NCBI GenBank assembly: GCA_937960895.1
Contig: CALCJD010000109.1
Coordinates: forward strand, 1 to 64,000
DNA length: 64,000 nucleotides
Origin: an uncultured Spartobacteria bacterium
Lineage (GTDB): Bacteria > Verrucomicrobiota > Verrucomicrobiia > Chthoniobacterales > Terrimicrobiaceae
Direction of reading: 5' to 3'
Below, one piece after another: positions 52,073 to 60,757 of this stretch. The first letter of the stretch is position 1, and each line of letters begins with the position of its first letter. Under the pieces are notes generated by a model. It was not told the DNA's origin and ran no database searches. It saw only the letters and a program-made list of their open reading frames with translations. The position numbers and the translations under genes are program-made.

Positions 52073-52924
52073 TTAGTCCCTAAAAACAATCGCCTTGGTG
52101 CCATGCACCAGCACGCGGTCCTCCACATGGTAGCGGACCCCGCGCGCGAGGGCGAGGCGTTCGCAATCGCGGCCGAGACGGACGAGGTCGTCGGGATCAT
52201 GGTAATGCTCCACCCGGACGACCTCCTGTTCGATGATCGGCCCGGCGTCGAGTTCCTCGGTGGCGTAATGGCAGGTGGCACCGATCAGTTTGACGCCCCG
52301 TTCGAAGGCGCGGCGATAGGGATTGGCACCGACGAAGGCGGGCAGGAACGAGTGGTGGATGTTGATGACCCGGGCGGCATATTCCCGGCAGAGCCACGTG
52401 GGAAGGATCTGCATGAAACGGGCCAGCACGACGAGTTCCGCGCCGGCCTCCCGCAGCAGTTCCCCCACCCGCCGGAAGGCGGCGTCCCGGTCCTCCCCAA
52501 AAGGCACGTACGCAAACCGGATGCCCTCGCGTTCGACCTGCCCGCGGCAGATCTCATGATTGGAAACGACCAGCGGCACCTCGATGCCCAGTTCCCCCGA
52601 ACGCCAGCGCCAGAGCAGGTCCGCCAGGCAATGGTCCTGCCGGCTCACAAGAATCACCGTGCGCGTTTTGCGATCGTCCGGCCGCAACGACCACTCCGCC
52701 CTCAGCGCCTCCGCCCGCCGCGAGAAGTCCCGCGCAAACGCCTCGGCATCCCAACGCCCGTTTCCCTGCTCGATGGCCAGCCGCGCAAAAAACCATCCGC
52801 TGCTCTTGTCGGTATACTGGCTGACCTCCAGAAGGTTCCCCCCATGCTCCGCAACGGCGCCCGTGATGCCGGCCAGCAGACCGACTCCGTCGGGGCAGTT
52901 CAGTTTGAGAATCGAGGCAGCCAT
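52073..52924 (-). CDS. purU: Formyltetrahydrofolate deformylase
   Basis: 283 residues. The N-terminal ACT domain has LNCPDGVGLLAGITGAVAEHGGN (read in two parts). The catalytic domain has NIHHSFLPAF (Asn and His) and TEELDAGPIIEQEV (Asp), the N-H-D triad of formyltransferase-fold enzymes. It hydrolyses 10-formyl-THF to formate and THF, feeding PurT or controlling one-carbon pools. The ATG at 52924 starts MAASILK; ten extra residues upstream are unsupported. Confidence 0.93.
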   Translation of the reverse strand: MAASILKLNCPDGVGLLAGITGAVAEHGGNLLEVSQYTDKSSGWFFARLAIEQGNGRWDAEAFARDFSRRAEALRAEWSLRPDDRKTRTVILVSRQDHCLADLLWRWRSGELGIEVPLVVSNHEICRGQVEREGIRFAYVPFGEDRDAAFRRVGELLREAGAELVVLARFMQILPTWLCREYAARVINIHHSFLPAFVGANPYRRAFERGVKLIGATCHYATEELDAGPIIEQEVVRVEHYHDPDDLVRLGRDCERLALARGVRYHVEDRVLVHGTKAIVFRD

Positions 52925-52997
52925 CGGAACATCAGGATGACCCTTTCCGGACACGGGAACAAGCCTCCCACCGCACCGGCCGGGGTCGCGTTTGATC

Positions 52998-53534
52998 CTA
53001 GAATCCGGGGTCGAGCCTGAGGGAGGAGAGAATTCTCTCGCGGAGTTCCTTGAGGGAATCGCTCTCGGAAACCGGGGACTGCCAGGTCAGGAAATACAGG
53101 GTGCCGGTGCCGTCGTTGGCCCGGGCGATGTTGATCATTTCGATGGCGCCGTTTTCCCCCTCGACCTGATGGGAGGCGCGAAAGCTTTGGATGGGGCCGT
53201 CCTTGACGGGCTCGATGCCCGGAGCGCCCTCGTCGAGCGTGGCGGACAGCATTTCGATCCCGTATTGACTGGGACTCATCTCCGTCCGCTCCTTCACCTT
53301 GGGAGTGACCGTGAGAATCAACCCCGTGGTGAAGCCGGCCTCGGTCGGCTTTTCGCGCGAGAACTGATACACGACCACATCGTCCTCCTTGTCCACCTTG
53401 ACGTACCAATCCTTCGGCAGGGTGATGGCACCCTTGATTTCCGGGAGGGCTTTTTCCTCGAGAACGGGGGGTTCCGACGCCATCAGGCCGGAGGCCAGAA
53501 CGGCGCAAAGCAACACGGGGAGGCGGGAGTTCAT
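52998..53534 (-). CDS. Secreted protein of unknown function, last gene of the ExbB-ExbD-TPR operon
   Basis: 178 residues with a signal peptide (LPVLLCAVLASGLMA). The mature protein is a mixed alpha/beta domain: ITLPKDWYVKVDKEDDVVVYQF, GLILTVTPKV and GTLYFLTWQSP. The W-F-V pattern and size resemble PsbP-like or DUF1795-type lipid/protein-binding domains, but I cannot assign the family. The ATG overlaps the TPR gene's stop by 4 bp, so it is probably a periplasmic partner of that system. Confidence 0.68.
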   Translation of the reverse strand: MNSRLPVLLCAVLASGLMASEPPVLEEKALPEIKGAITLPKDWYVKVDKEDDVVVYQFSREKPTEAGFTTGLILTVTPKVKERTEMSPSQYGIEMLSATLDEGAPGIEPVKDGPIQSFRASHQVEGENGAIEMINIARANDGTGTLYFLTWQSPVSESDSLKELRERILSSLRLDPGF

Positions 53535-56083
53535 CGGGATTCGCGGGAGATTTTCGGAGTTTTTTGAAAATCGGGAAAGCGTTTCTGCAATTCCTGGAGG
53601 GCTTTTTCGGCCTCCATGAGATCGCCGGCCCTTTTGTAGGCCTCGGAGGCGCGCTTGAGGGCGCGCGGGGTGATCGCGGGGTCGTCGTAGAGCACGGCCA
53701 CGGACATGAAGGCCCGGGCGGCGCCGGGGTAGTCGCCGGACGCCATGGAGACCTCTCCGAGCAGCAGGCGGCCCTCGGCATTGTAGCGGCCCTCGGGCTG
53801 GAGGAGAATGGCTTCCTCGGCCATCTTGGTGGCCCCCGCAAAATCGCGATCCGAAAGGGCCACGGCGGCATTGGCCAGCAATCCGCGTGCGCGGCTCCGC
53901 GGATCCCGGGCGGATTCGAGGTATTTGGCCACATGTTCGGCGGCCTCGCGGTTTTTGCCGAGGCGGATCTGGGCCTCGGCCAGTTCGATCAACACCTCGG
54001 GCTCGACCGCCTTGCCTTCCCGGACCACGGCGAGCAGCCCCTGCTCGGCCCCTTCATAATCGCCTTCCTCAAAGCTCTTCCGCCCCAGCCAGCGGGTGAT
54101 CTCCACGGGAACCTGAAGGTTCTTGTGGGCGGCAATCGCCTTCTGCAGCGCGGCGCGATCCTGGAGGTAATAATGACACAGCATGATGCGCAGCGCGGCG
54201 CGCTCGCCATACTGGGAGGGATCGAGCCGGGCCGCCTCCTCGAGGTTTTTGATCGCCGCGGCGTAATCCTTGTTTTCAAAATGCGCCCAACCGATCCAGA
54301 AGTTGGCCTGGGCCCGTCCGGCCGACTTGGGATAATCGTCCAGGAGCTGCTGGAAGGCGGCGGTCATACCCGGATAATCCTGCTGCTGCCCGAGGATGAG
54401 CGCCTTCTGCTGGAGGGCGATTTCCCGTTCGGGATCCTTCTTCTTTTCGATGAGGACCTCAAAATCCTGCAGGGCCGCCGCGTAATTCTTGTTCTGCTGG
54501 TTGGCCAGCCCCCGCTGGAGCAGGGCGGACGCGGTGTCGGAGTCCTTGTTTTTTTCGATGTAGTCCGAGTAGGTCTTGACCGCCTCGGCGTATTCGCCGG
54601 TCTGGGCCTGACACCAGCCGAGTTTGTAGAGCGACTTGTTTTTGAGATCGGCGGCAAGGTCGGAATTGAGCACCTGGGCGTAGAGCGGTTTGGCCTCCGC
54701 GTATTGCTTTGCCTTGAAGAGGGCCTCCGCCTTGAGAAGGGTCACCTGCGCCTTTTCGCGCGGATCGGTGGCGGTCTGCAGGAACTTGTCCGCCTCCGCC
54801 AGCAGGGCGGGATCGTTGAGCTGGTACATGCTCACCAGGCGGGGAAACCGCGCATCTTCGGCCGTTTTGGCGTTGGGATACTGCACCAGCAGGCGCTCGT
54901 AAACCGCCCGGGCGGCCCGCATGTTGCCGAGCTGACGGTAGGAATTTCCCGCCAGGAGGAGAACCTCGGGACGGGCTTCCTCGGGCACGTTGTCGAGGGG
55001 TTTCTCCGAGATCGCGGCCACCTTGCGGTATTCGCCGAGATCGTAGCTCATCCGCAGGCCGCCCAGAAAAGCCACGGTTTTCCACTCGCCGGCGTCGGGA
55101 AGTTTGGCGGCCAGCTCAAAGAGCCGGGCGGCCTTCTTTTTGTCCCCCGTTTCCGCCGCCAGCGCCGCCGCCTTGACGGCCGCCTCGGCGCGCACGACGG
55201 ACAGCCCCGGTCCGGCGACGATCTTTTCGTAGTTCCGGAGCGCGGCCTCCTTTTTTCCGTCCTGCGCCTCCAGGTTGGCGAGGAAAAGCAGGGCGTGATC
55301 GCGGTAGGGGTTGTTTTTTTCGACGGCGGCGACCTGCGCAAACACCTGCGCGGCCTCCTCCGGACGCTTGAGCCGCTCGAGGCACCGCGCCGCGTTGTAG
55401 CGGGCGGAGAGGCGGATCTCGTCGGTCTTCACCTCCTCCGCGGCGAGTTGGAAGAGGTCCAGGGCGAGGTCGTATTTTTCCTCGGCATACAGGAACTCTC
55501 CCACCCGGTAGGCGGCCGACCCGGCGAATTCGCCCTTGCGGAACTCACGGACCAGCTTCTCGTAATTTTCGCGGGCGCGTTCGTCGTTGCCGAGCATGCG
55601 GTGACACTCCCCGAGCCGGAACAACGCCATGTCGCGTCCGGGCGCGGACGGATGGGCGATGAGGAATTTTTCGTATTCGACGATGGCGTAATCGTACATC
55701 TTCCGCCCGTAGAGGCTGTTGGCCACCTCGAGGTCGGTTTTGGCGGCGTCCTCGGGATTGGCGGGCGCAACGCGGATCTCGCCGCCCTCCGGAGCCGGCG
55801 TGGGATCAACCTCCACGCGCCCGCGCGGCGAGGGCTGCGGACGGAAGGGACGGTGTTCCTCCGGGGTCGAAGTGGGATTTACCGGAACCGCCCGCGGGAT
55901 GCGGGACATCCAAGCCGGGTTTTCGTAGTCCTCGTCCGGCACCAGGGGCGCGGCGGTCCTGGGTGTGGGCACGGCGCGCGGAGTCGGCGGGGCCTGTTCG
56001 ACCGGCAGGGCGCGACGCACCTCGGGTTCCTGGGCGCCCAGCAGGCCGGCGGAAGCGACAACGGCAAAAACGGCGACACGCAT
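53531..56083 (-). CDS. Exported tetratricopeptide repeat protein
   Basis: 850 residues. A short signal peptide (MRVAVFAVVASAGLLGA) is followed by a Pro-rich low-complexity linker (about 25-105), then about 17 or more TPR-like helix pairs, for example DYAIVEYEKFLIAHPSAPGRD, ALFRLGECHRMLGNDERA and EAVKTYSDYIEKNKDSDTAS. It is probably a periplasmic scaffold. The first repeats resemble the YbgF/CpoB TPR that works with Tol-Pal. It starts 3 bp after the ExbD stop and overlaps the secreted protein by 4 bp. No catalytic motif is visible. Confidence 0.82.
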   Translation of the reverse strand: MRVAVFAVVASAGLLGAQEPEVRRALPVEQAPPTPRAVPTPRTAAPLVPDEDYENPAWMSRIPRAVPVNPTSTPEEHRPFRPQPSPRGRVEVDPTPAPEGGEIRVAPANPEDAAKTDLEVANSLYGRKMYDYAIVEYEKFLIAHPSAPGRDMALFRLGECHRMLGNDERARENYEKLVREFRKGEFAGSAAYRVGEFLYAEEKYDLALDLFQLAAEEVKTDEIRLSARYNAARCLERLKRPEEAAQVFAQVAAVEKNNPYRDHALLFLANLEAQDGKKEAALRNYEKIVAGPGLSVVRAEAAVKAAALAAETGDKKKAARLFELAAKLPDAGEWKTVAFLGGLRMSYDLGEYRKVAAISEKPLDNVPEEARPEVLLLAGNSYRQLGNMRAARAVYERLLVQYPNAKTAEDARFPRLVSMYQLNDPALLAEADKFLQTATDPREKAQVTLLKAEALFKAKQYAEAKPLYAQVLNSDLAADLKNKSLYKLGWCQAQTGEYAEAVKTYSDYIEKNKDSDTASALLQRGLANQQNKNYAAALQDFEVLIEKKKDPEREIALQQKALILGQQQDYPGMTAAFQQLLDDYPKSAGRAQANFWIGWAHFENKDYAAAIKNLEEAARLDPSQYGERAALRIMLCHYYLQDRAALQKAIAAHKNLQVPVEITRWLGRKSFEEGDYEGAEQGLLAVVREGKAVEPEVLIELAEAQIRLGKNREAAEHVAKYLESARDPRSRARGLLANAAVALSDRDFAGATKMAEEAILLQPEGRYNAEGRLLLGEVSMASGDYPGAARAFMSVAVLYDDPAITPRALKRASEAYKRAGDLMEAEKALQELQKRFPDFQKTPKISRESR

Positions 56084-56086
56084 GGC

Positions 56087-56500
56087 CTACTCGGGTTTGC
56101 TCGTGGCGAAGGCCACGTTCCAGATGTTTGCCGCGCGGCAAACATCGAGCGCATCCACGATGTATTTGTAATTCACGTCCTGGTCCCCGCGCAGAACCAC
56201 GGCCTGGTCGGGATAAAGTTTCGCCATGCGGGAAAGCGTCTCCAGCAATTCCTCCGCATTCATCGTCCGGCGGTTCATCACCACGGTGCCGTCGCGTTTG
56301 ACATTGAGGATGACCTCGCCCACCGGACGCCGTTTCTCCTGGCCCTCGCGCGCGGCGGGAACCTTGACGTCCAGCTCGGCCTCATTGCGGGCAAAGTTCC
56401 AGCTCAGAATGAAAAAGACGAGCAGGAAGAGCAGGATGTCCACGAAGGGGGCGATCTGGAAGACGATCCGCTCGGGCGGGGCTGACGGGCGGAAGTTCAC
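56087..56500 (-). CDS. exbD: ExbD/TolR family protein
   Basis: 137 residues. The single membrane helix holds the proton-relay Asp in IAPFVDILLFLLVFFILSW (near residue 19). The periplasmic domain ends VLRGDQDVNYKYIVDALDVC, the usual ExbD/TolR close. With ExbB it converts proton flow into a periplasmic movement. It overlaps exbB by 4 bp. No TonB or TolA is nearby, so the mechanical partner is not evident. Confidence 0.92.
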   Translation of the reverse strand: MNFRPSAPPERIVFQIAPFVDILLFLLVFFILSWNFARNEAELDVKVPAAREGQEKRRPVGEVILNVKRDGTVVMNRRTMNAEELLETLSRMAKLYPDQAVVLRGDQDVNYKYIVDALDVCRAANIWNVAFATSKPE

Positions 56501-57228
56501 AGGACGTCGCGCCCGCTGTAGCCGTTGGCGCTGATGAGGGCGAGGATGTGCGTGGTGGCGGCTTCGAGATCCGAAATGGCGGCCTGGGCCCGGCTGCGGA
56601 AATAGGCGTAGGCAGCCATGGCCGGAATGCCGACCACGAGGCCGGCCGCCGTGGCGATGAGGGCCTCACCGATGCCCTGCGCCAGCATGGTCGGACGCGT
56701 GGCGGCGGCGTCGACGGCAACCACGCCGAAGGACTGGATGATGCCGAGCACGGTGCCGAGCAGTCCGAGCATGGGGGCCACGGTTCCGATGTCCGCCAGC
56801 CAGGCCACCTGCTGGTTCAACGCGCTGGCCTGGCGCACCCCTTCCGTCTGCGCGATCTCCCGCGCCTCCGCGAGGGTCGCCTTGGGGTTCTTGGTCAGAA
56901 ATTCCACCGTTCGCTGCATCACCCGCGCCACGCCCTCGTTGTGGCGGTTGGAAACCGCCAACAGGCCGATGTAGTCCTTTTTCCGGATGAGGGCGTCGAC
57001 CGTCGTCATGTACCGCCGGCTGACCATCGCCCCCCGCCGCATCGAGACGAAGAAAATCAGGATCAACATCACCGTGATGACCGACAGGATCCCGAGGGGG
57101 ATCATCATCGGCCCACCCGCCTTGATCAGCTGGAGCAAATTGGCGGGTTGCGCGGGCTCGGCCGCCTCCTGCGCAAAGAGCGGCGTGGCCAGAACGAGAA
57201 AAAGAAGCGTCGCGGGGACGGTTTTCAT
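56497..57228 (-). CDS. exbB: ExbB/TolQ/MotA family proton channel with signal peptide
   Basis: 243 residues. An N-terminal signal peptide (MKTVPATLLFLVLATPLFA) and a short Pro/Ala linker precede three membrane helices; MMIPLGILSVITVMLILIFF is the first. The conserved core is IGTVAPMLGLLGTVLGIIQSF and EALIATAAGLVVGIPAMAAY (each read in parts). It forms the pentameric stator with ExbD. The signal peptide is an addition seen in some PVC and Bacteroidetes ExbB proteins. It is the first gene of a four-gene operon. Confidence 0.92.
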   Translation of the reverse strand: MKTVPATLLFLVLATPLFAQEAAEPAQPANLLQLIKAGGPMMIPLGILSVITVMLILIFFVSMRRGAMVSRRYMTTVDALIRKKDYIGLLAVSNRHNEGVARVMQRTVEFLTKNPKATLAEAREIAQTEGVRQASALNQQVAWLADIGTVAPMLGLLGTVLGIIQSFGVVAVDAAATRPTMLAQGIGEALIATAAGLVVGIPAMAAYAYFRSRAQAAISDLEAATTHILALISANGYSGRDVL

Positions 57229-57260
57229 GAAGTGGCGTTAAAATAGTGCCTTCCCGCGTG

Positions 57261-57281
57261 CACGCAAGCGTGTGCTATAAT
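57261..57281 (+). promoter_or_regulatory. uvrC promoter element with overlapping dyad
   Basis: A perfect TATAAT (57276-57281) lies six bases before the uvrC ATG. CACGC-AA-GCGTG (57261-57272) is a dyad just upstream, where the -35 box would be; no good -35 is seen. The spacing suggests transcription may begin at the ATG itself. Confidence 0.5.
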
Positions 57282-57287
57282 CGTTTG

Positions 57288-58904
57288 ATGCCCGTCGACC
57301 TTCGAGCCCGCCTTCGTGATGTGCCCCACAAGCCGGGGGTGTACGTCATGCGCGACCGCCTCAAACGGGTCATTTACGTGGGCAAGGCCCGCGATCTGCG
57401 CAAGCGGCTGGCCAACTATTTCACCCCCTCCCGGGCCGCCCAGGCCGATCCCAAAACGCGCGCCCTCATCGACAGCATCTGGGATTTTGAAATCCACGTC
57501 GTCCGGAGCGAGGCCGAGGCGGTCCTCTACGAAGGCCGTCTCATCAAGGAATTCCGGCCAAAATACAACATCAGCTTCCGGGACGACAAACGCTTCCTCC
57601 TCGTGCGGGTCAATCTGAACGACCCCTGGCCGAAATTCACCCTCACCCGGCTGCGCAAGGACGACGGGGCGCGGTATTTCGGCCCCTTTGCCCACAGCGG
57701 CGCCCTGCGCTCCACCCTCAACGCCATCCGCAAGCGCTTCGGCATCCGGTCGTGCCGCCCGCTCGAACCCGGCGAACGCGATTTCAAGCACTGCCTGGAC
57801 GCCGTCATCAAAAACTGCACCGCCCCGTGCGTGGGCCGGATCTCGCGCGAGGACTACCGGAAGCGGGTCGAGGCGGCGTGCGAATTTCTCGACGGCGAAA
57901 CCTCCCACATGATCGACCAGGTCGAGGAGGAGATGAAAAAGGCCGCCGAACGGCTCGATTTCGAAAAGGCCGCCCAACTCCGCAACCTGCTCGACGACCT
58001 CCGGCGCACCACCAAACCCATGGTGCGCTTCACCCGCAAGAGCCTGCCCACCACCGTCAATCCGGAAGCCGATCTCGCCGCCCTCGCCGACGCCCTTCAG
58101 CTCGGCAAGCCGCCGCGGATCATGGAGTGCTTCGACATTTCCAACATTTCCAGCACCCACATCGTGGCCAGCATGGTGCGGTTCAAGGACGGCGTGCCCG
58201 ACCGCGCCAACTACCGCCGGTATCGCATCCGCGGCACCGCCGCCCAGAACGACTTCGCCAGCATGGCCGAGGTCGTCCGCCGCCGCTACAGCCGCATCCT
58301 GCGCGAAGCGGGGGAGGAACACCCGGACGCCGAAACGCCGGCCGCCGGGACGCCCGGGCGTTCCGTGCGACGCTACGAACTCCGGGACGACTCCGTGGAC
58401 ACCTCGCCCGAATTTTCCCAGCTGCCCCCCGCCGAAACGGCCGAACTCCGCCACGCCAAATCCGAGATCACCCTGCCCGATCTCATCATCGTGGACGGCG
58501 GCAAGGGGCAGCTTTCCAGTGCGTGCGCGGAACTGCAGCGGCTGCAGCTCTACGACCTGCCCATCATCGGCCTGGCCAAGGAGTTTGAGGAAATCCACCG
58601 CCCCGGCCGCCCACTCCCGCTGCGGCTGCCCGAGGACAGCGGCGCCCTCAAACTGCTGCAGCGCATCCGCGACGAAGCCCACCGTTTTGCCAACAGCTAT
58701 CACAGCCTGCTCCTGAAAAAGCGGATCAGCGAAAGTGTGCTGGACGACATTCCGGGGGTCAGCGAAACCCGCAAAAAGGCCCTCCTGGCGGCCTTCGGTT
58801 CCGTCGACCGCATCCGCAAGACCCCGGTGGAGCAAATCGCCGCCGTCAGCGGCATCGGTCCGCGCCTCGGCGAGCAGATCGTGGAATACCTTTCCCGCAA
58901 CTGA
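57288..58904 (+). CDS. uvrC: Excinuclease ABC subunit C
   Basis: 538 residues. The GIY-YIG nuclease is at the start: KPGVYVMRDRLKRVIYVGKARDL. Four cysteines in SCRPLEPGERDFKHC and NCTAPC match the recently described Fe-S site of UvrC. The UVR motif DFEKAAQLRNLLDDLR binds UvrB. The RNase H-like domain has MECFDISNISSTHIVASMV and LIIVDGGKGQL, and two helix-hairpin-helix motifs end the protein (DIPGVSETRKKALL; VSGIGPRLGEQIV). It cuts both sides of a lesion. The ATG at 57288 begins MPVDLRARL; the longer in-frame reading would cross the TATAAT. Confidence 0.95.
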   Translation: MPVDLRARLRDVPHKPGVYVMRDRLKRVIYVGKARDLRKRLANYFTPSRAAQADPKTRALIDSIWDFEIHVVRSEAEAVLYEGRLIKEFRPKYNISFRDDKRFLLVRVNLNDPWPKFTLTRLRKDDGARYFGPFAHSGALRSTLNAIRKRFGIRSCRPLEPGERDFKHCLDAVIKNCTAPCVGRISREDYRKRVEAACEFLDGETSHMIDQVEEEMKKAAERLDFEKAAQLRNLLDDLRRTTKPMVRFTRKSLPTTVNPEADLAALADALQLGKPPRIMECFDISNISSTHIVASMVRFKDGVPDRANYRRYRIRGTAAQNDFASMAEVVRRRYSRILREAGEEHPDAETPAAGTPGRSVRRYELRDDSVDTSPEFSQLPPAETAELRHAKSEITLPDLIIVDGGKGQLSSACAELQRLQLYDLPIIGLAKEFEEIHRPGRPLPLRLPEDSGALKLLQRIRDEAHRFANSYHSLLLKKRISESVLDDIPGVSETRKKALLAAFGSVDRIRKTPVEQIAAVSGIGPRLGEQIVEYLSRN

Positions 58905-58959
58905 CCCGAAAAACGCCCCCCGCAAGGCACGAGGCCCTTCCGGAATTCCCCAACCTCCC

Positions 58960-59397
58960 ATGACCACCCCCGACCCCTTCACCCTCTCCCGTTTCCTTCA
59001 GGCGCAGGAGGGCACGTATGACACCGCCCTCGCCGAACTCCGGCGCGGACGGAAAACCTCCCACTGGATGTGGTTCGTTTTTCCCCAGCTCGCGGGGCTC
59101 GGGCGCAGTTCCACCGCGCAGTTCTACGCCATCTCGTCACGGGAGGAGGCCGAAGCCTATCTGAACCATCCCGTGCTGGGTCCGCGGCTGAAAACCTGCG
59201 CGGAAGCGCTCCTCGGCATCGAAGGGAAAACCGCCACCGAAATCCTGGGATCTCCCGACGATCTCAAACTGCGCTCCTGCGCCACGTTGTTCGCCGCGGT
59301 CTCCCCGCCGGACTCGGTGTTTCACCGCCTGCTCGCCCGCTATTATTCCGGCGAGCCGGATCCGCGCACCCTGGCTCTTTTGAACGCGGGAGGCTGA
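58960..59397 (+). CDS. DUF1810 family protein
   Basis: 145 residues, the family's usual length. LSRFLQAQEGTYDTALAELRRG, SHWMWFVFPQLAGLGRSSTAQFYAI in pieces and LKLRSCATLFAAVSP are the conserved segments. The fold is known only as a small helical domain; its function is not established. The ATG at 58960 is preceded by a Pro-rich codon stretch that is not part of the protein. It follows uvrC by 55 bp and converges with rhaA. Confidence 0.85.
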   Translation: MTTPDPFTLSRFLQAQEGTYDTALAELRRGRKTSHWMWFVFPQLAGLGRSSTAQFYAISSREEAEAYLNHPVLGPRLKTCAEALLGIEGKTATEILGSPDDLKLRSCATLFAAVSPPDSVFHRLLARYYSGEPDPRTLALLNAGG

Positions 59398-59431
59398 GCC
59401 ACGCACAGCCCCCGCCGGGCGGCGCGAACAC

Positions 59432-60679
59432 CTACCGGTTCGCCAGCACGGTGCGCTCGTAGGCCTTGACCTCGTCGATCCACTTCGCGCCCACCGGCAC
59501 GTTTTGGCGGCGGCAGTATTCGTCCCAGACCGCCCCGAAGGGCAGCGATTTCGCCTCCTCGAGAAGGGCAAGGCGCGTGGTAAAGTCGCCGGCGGCCTCC
59601 GCGGCGCGCAGTTTTTCGACGGGCTCAAGCAGGGCAAGCAGCAGGCACTTCAGCGCATTGCGCGTACCGATCGTCCAGGCCGCCACGCGATTGATGCTGG
59701 CATCAAAAAAGTCGAGACCGATGTGCGTGCGGGCCACAAATCCGCCGCGCACGATTTCCTCCGCGATGGCCCGGGTGGGGTCGTCGAGAAGCACGACGTG
59801 GTCGCTGTCCCAGCGCACCCCGCGACTGACGTGGAGCAGGATTTCGGGAACGAACTGCAGGACGGAGCTGATTTTGTCCGAAAGGTTTTCCGTCGGATGG
59901 AAATGGCCGGCGTCCAGGCAGAGCAGCTTCCGGTTTTTCACCGCGTAGCCCAGGTAAAACTCATGCGAACCGACGACATAGGATTCCGAACCGATGCCGA
60001 AGAGTTTGCTTTCGACGGCATCCAGGTTGTGGGCGGGATCGACCGGTTTGGCGAAGATCGCGTCCAGCGAAGCCTCCAGGCGTTCGCGCGGACTCCTGCG
60101 ATCCACGGGAAGATCCTTGTAGCCGTCGGGAATCCAGAAATTGGTCACGCAGGTTTTCCCCAGCTGACGGCCCGCCTCGGCGCCGATTTCCCGGCAGCGG
60201 ATGCCGTGCTCGATCCAGAATTGGCGAACGGCCTGGTCGGGGTGCGAAAGCGTGAATCCGTCCGCGGACAGCGGATGGGAAAAATAGGTGGGATTGAAGT
60301 CGAGCCCGAGTCCGCGGGATTTGCACCAGTCAATCCAGCCCTGGAAATGGGCGACGGTGATCTCGTTTCGCCCGACCTTCTTGCCGCCGAAATCGCCGTA
60401 GATGGCATGGAGGTTGAGGCGGTGTTTGCCCGGGATGAGCGAAAGCGCCTTGTCGAGATCGGCCTGCAGTTCCGCGATCGTGCGGGCCTTGCCGGGATAA
60501 TTGCCCGTGGCCTGAATGCCGCCGGTGAGTTCGCCGCCGTCGGATTCGAAGCCTCCCACGTCATCGCCCTGCCAGCAGTGCAGGGAAATGGGAATGGTGG
60601 CCAGCGTGGAAAGGGCGGCTTCCGTGTCGACGCCAAGGGCGGAATAGGACTCCTGCGCGAAAGAATAGGGGGTGGACAT
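59432..60679 (-). CDS. rhaA: L-rhamnose isomerase
   Basis: 415 residues. LHCWQGDDVGGFE near the N-terminus, LNLHAIYGDFGGKKVGRNE, CVTNFWIPDGYKDLPVDR, LCLDAGHFHPTEN (metal ligands) and LDFFDASINRVAAWTIGTRN are the RhaA blocks. It converts L-rhamnose to L-rhamnulose, needing Mn2+ or another divalent ion. No rhamnulokinase or aldolase is within the window. It is divergent from the AraC-type regulator across 78 bp that hold a dyad. Confidence 0.93.
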   Translation of the reverse strand: MSTPYSFAQESYSALGVDTEAALSTLATIPISLHCWQGDDVGGFESDGGELTGGIQATGNYPGKARTIAELQADLDKALSLIPGKHRLNLHAIYGDFGGKKVGRNEITVAHFQGWIDWCKSRGLGLDFNPTYFSHPLSADGFTLSHPDQAVRQFWIEHGIRCREIGAEAGRQLGKTCVTNFWIPDGYKDLPVDRRSPRERLEASLDAIFAKPVDPAHNLDAVESKLFGIGSESYVVGSHEFYLGYAVKNRKLLCLDAGHFHPTENLSDKISSVLQFVPEILLHVSRGVRWDSDHVVLLDDPTRAIAEEIVRGGFVARTHIGLDFFDASINRVAAWTIGTRNALKCLLLALLEPVEKLRAAEAAGDFTTRLALLEEAKSLPFGAVWDEYCRRQNVPVGAKWIDEVKAYERTVLANR

Positions 60680-60730
60680 GGTTCCATCCTAGCCGGAAGG
60701 ACGCCTTCCGAAAATGGACAAACTGATCGT

Positions 60731-60749
60731 TGTCATATACAAAATGACA
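60731..60749. promoter_or_regulatory. Dyad TGTCAT-N7-ATGACA between rhaA and the AraC-type gene
   Basis: Perfect 6-base arms with ATACAAA between them lie 9 bp before the regulator's GTG and 52 bp before the rhaA ATG. It is a likely binding site for the divergent AraC-family protein or a dimeric repressor, inferred from position. Confidence 0.45.
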
Positions 60750-60757
60750 CTCCTCTT

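Noticed and set aside
59504..60757. 418-residue N-terminal extension of the AraC-type regulator
   Set aside because: It runs antisense through rhaA and has no protein character; family similarity starts after the GTG at 60758.
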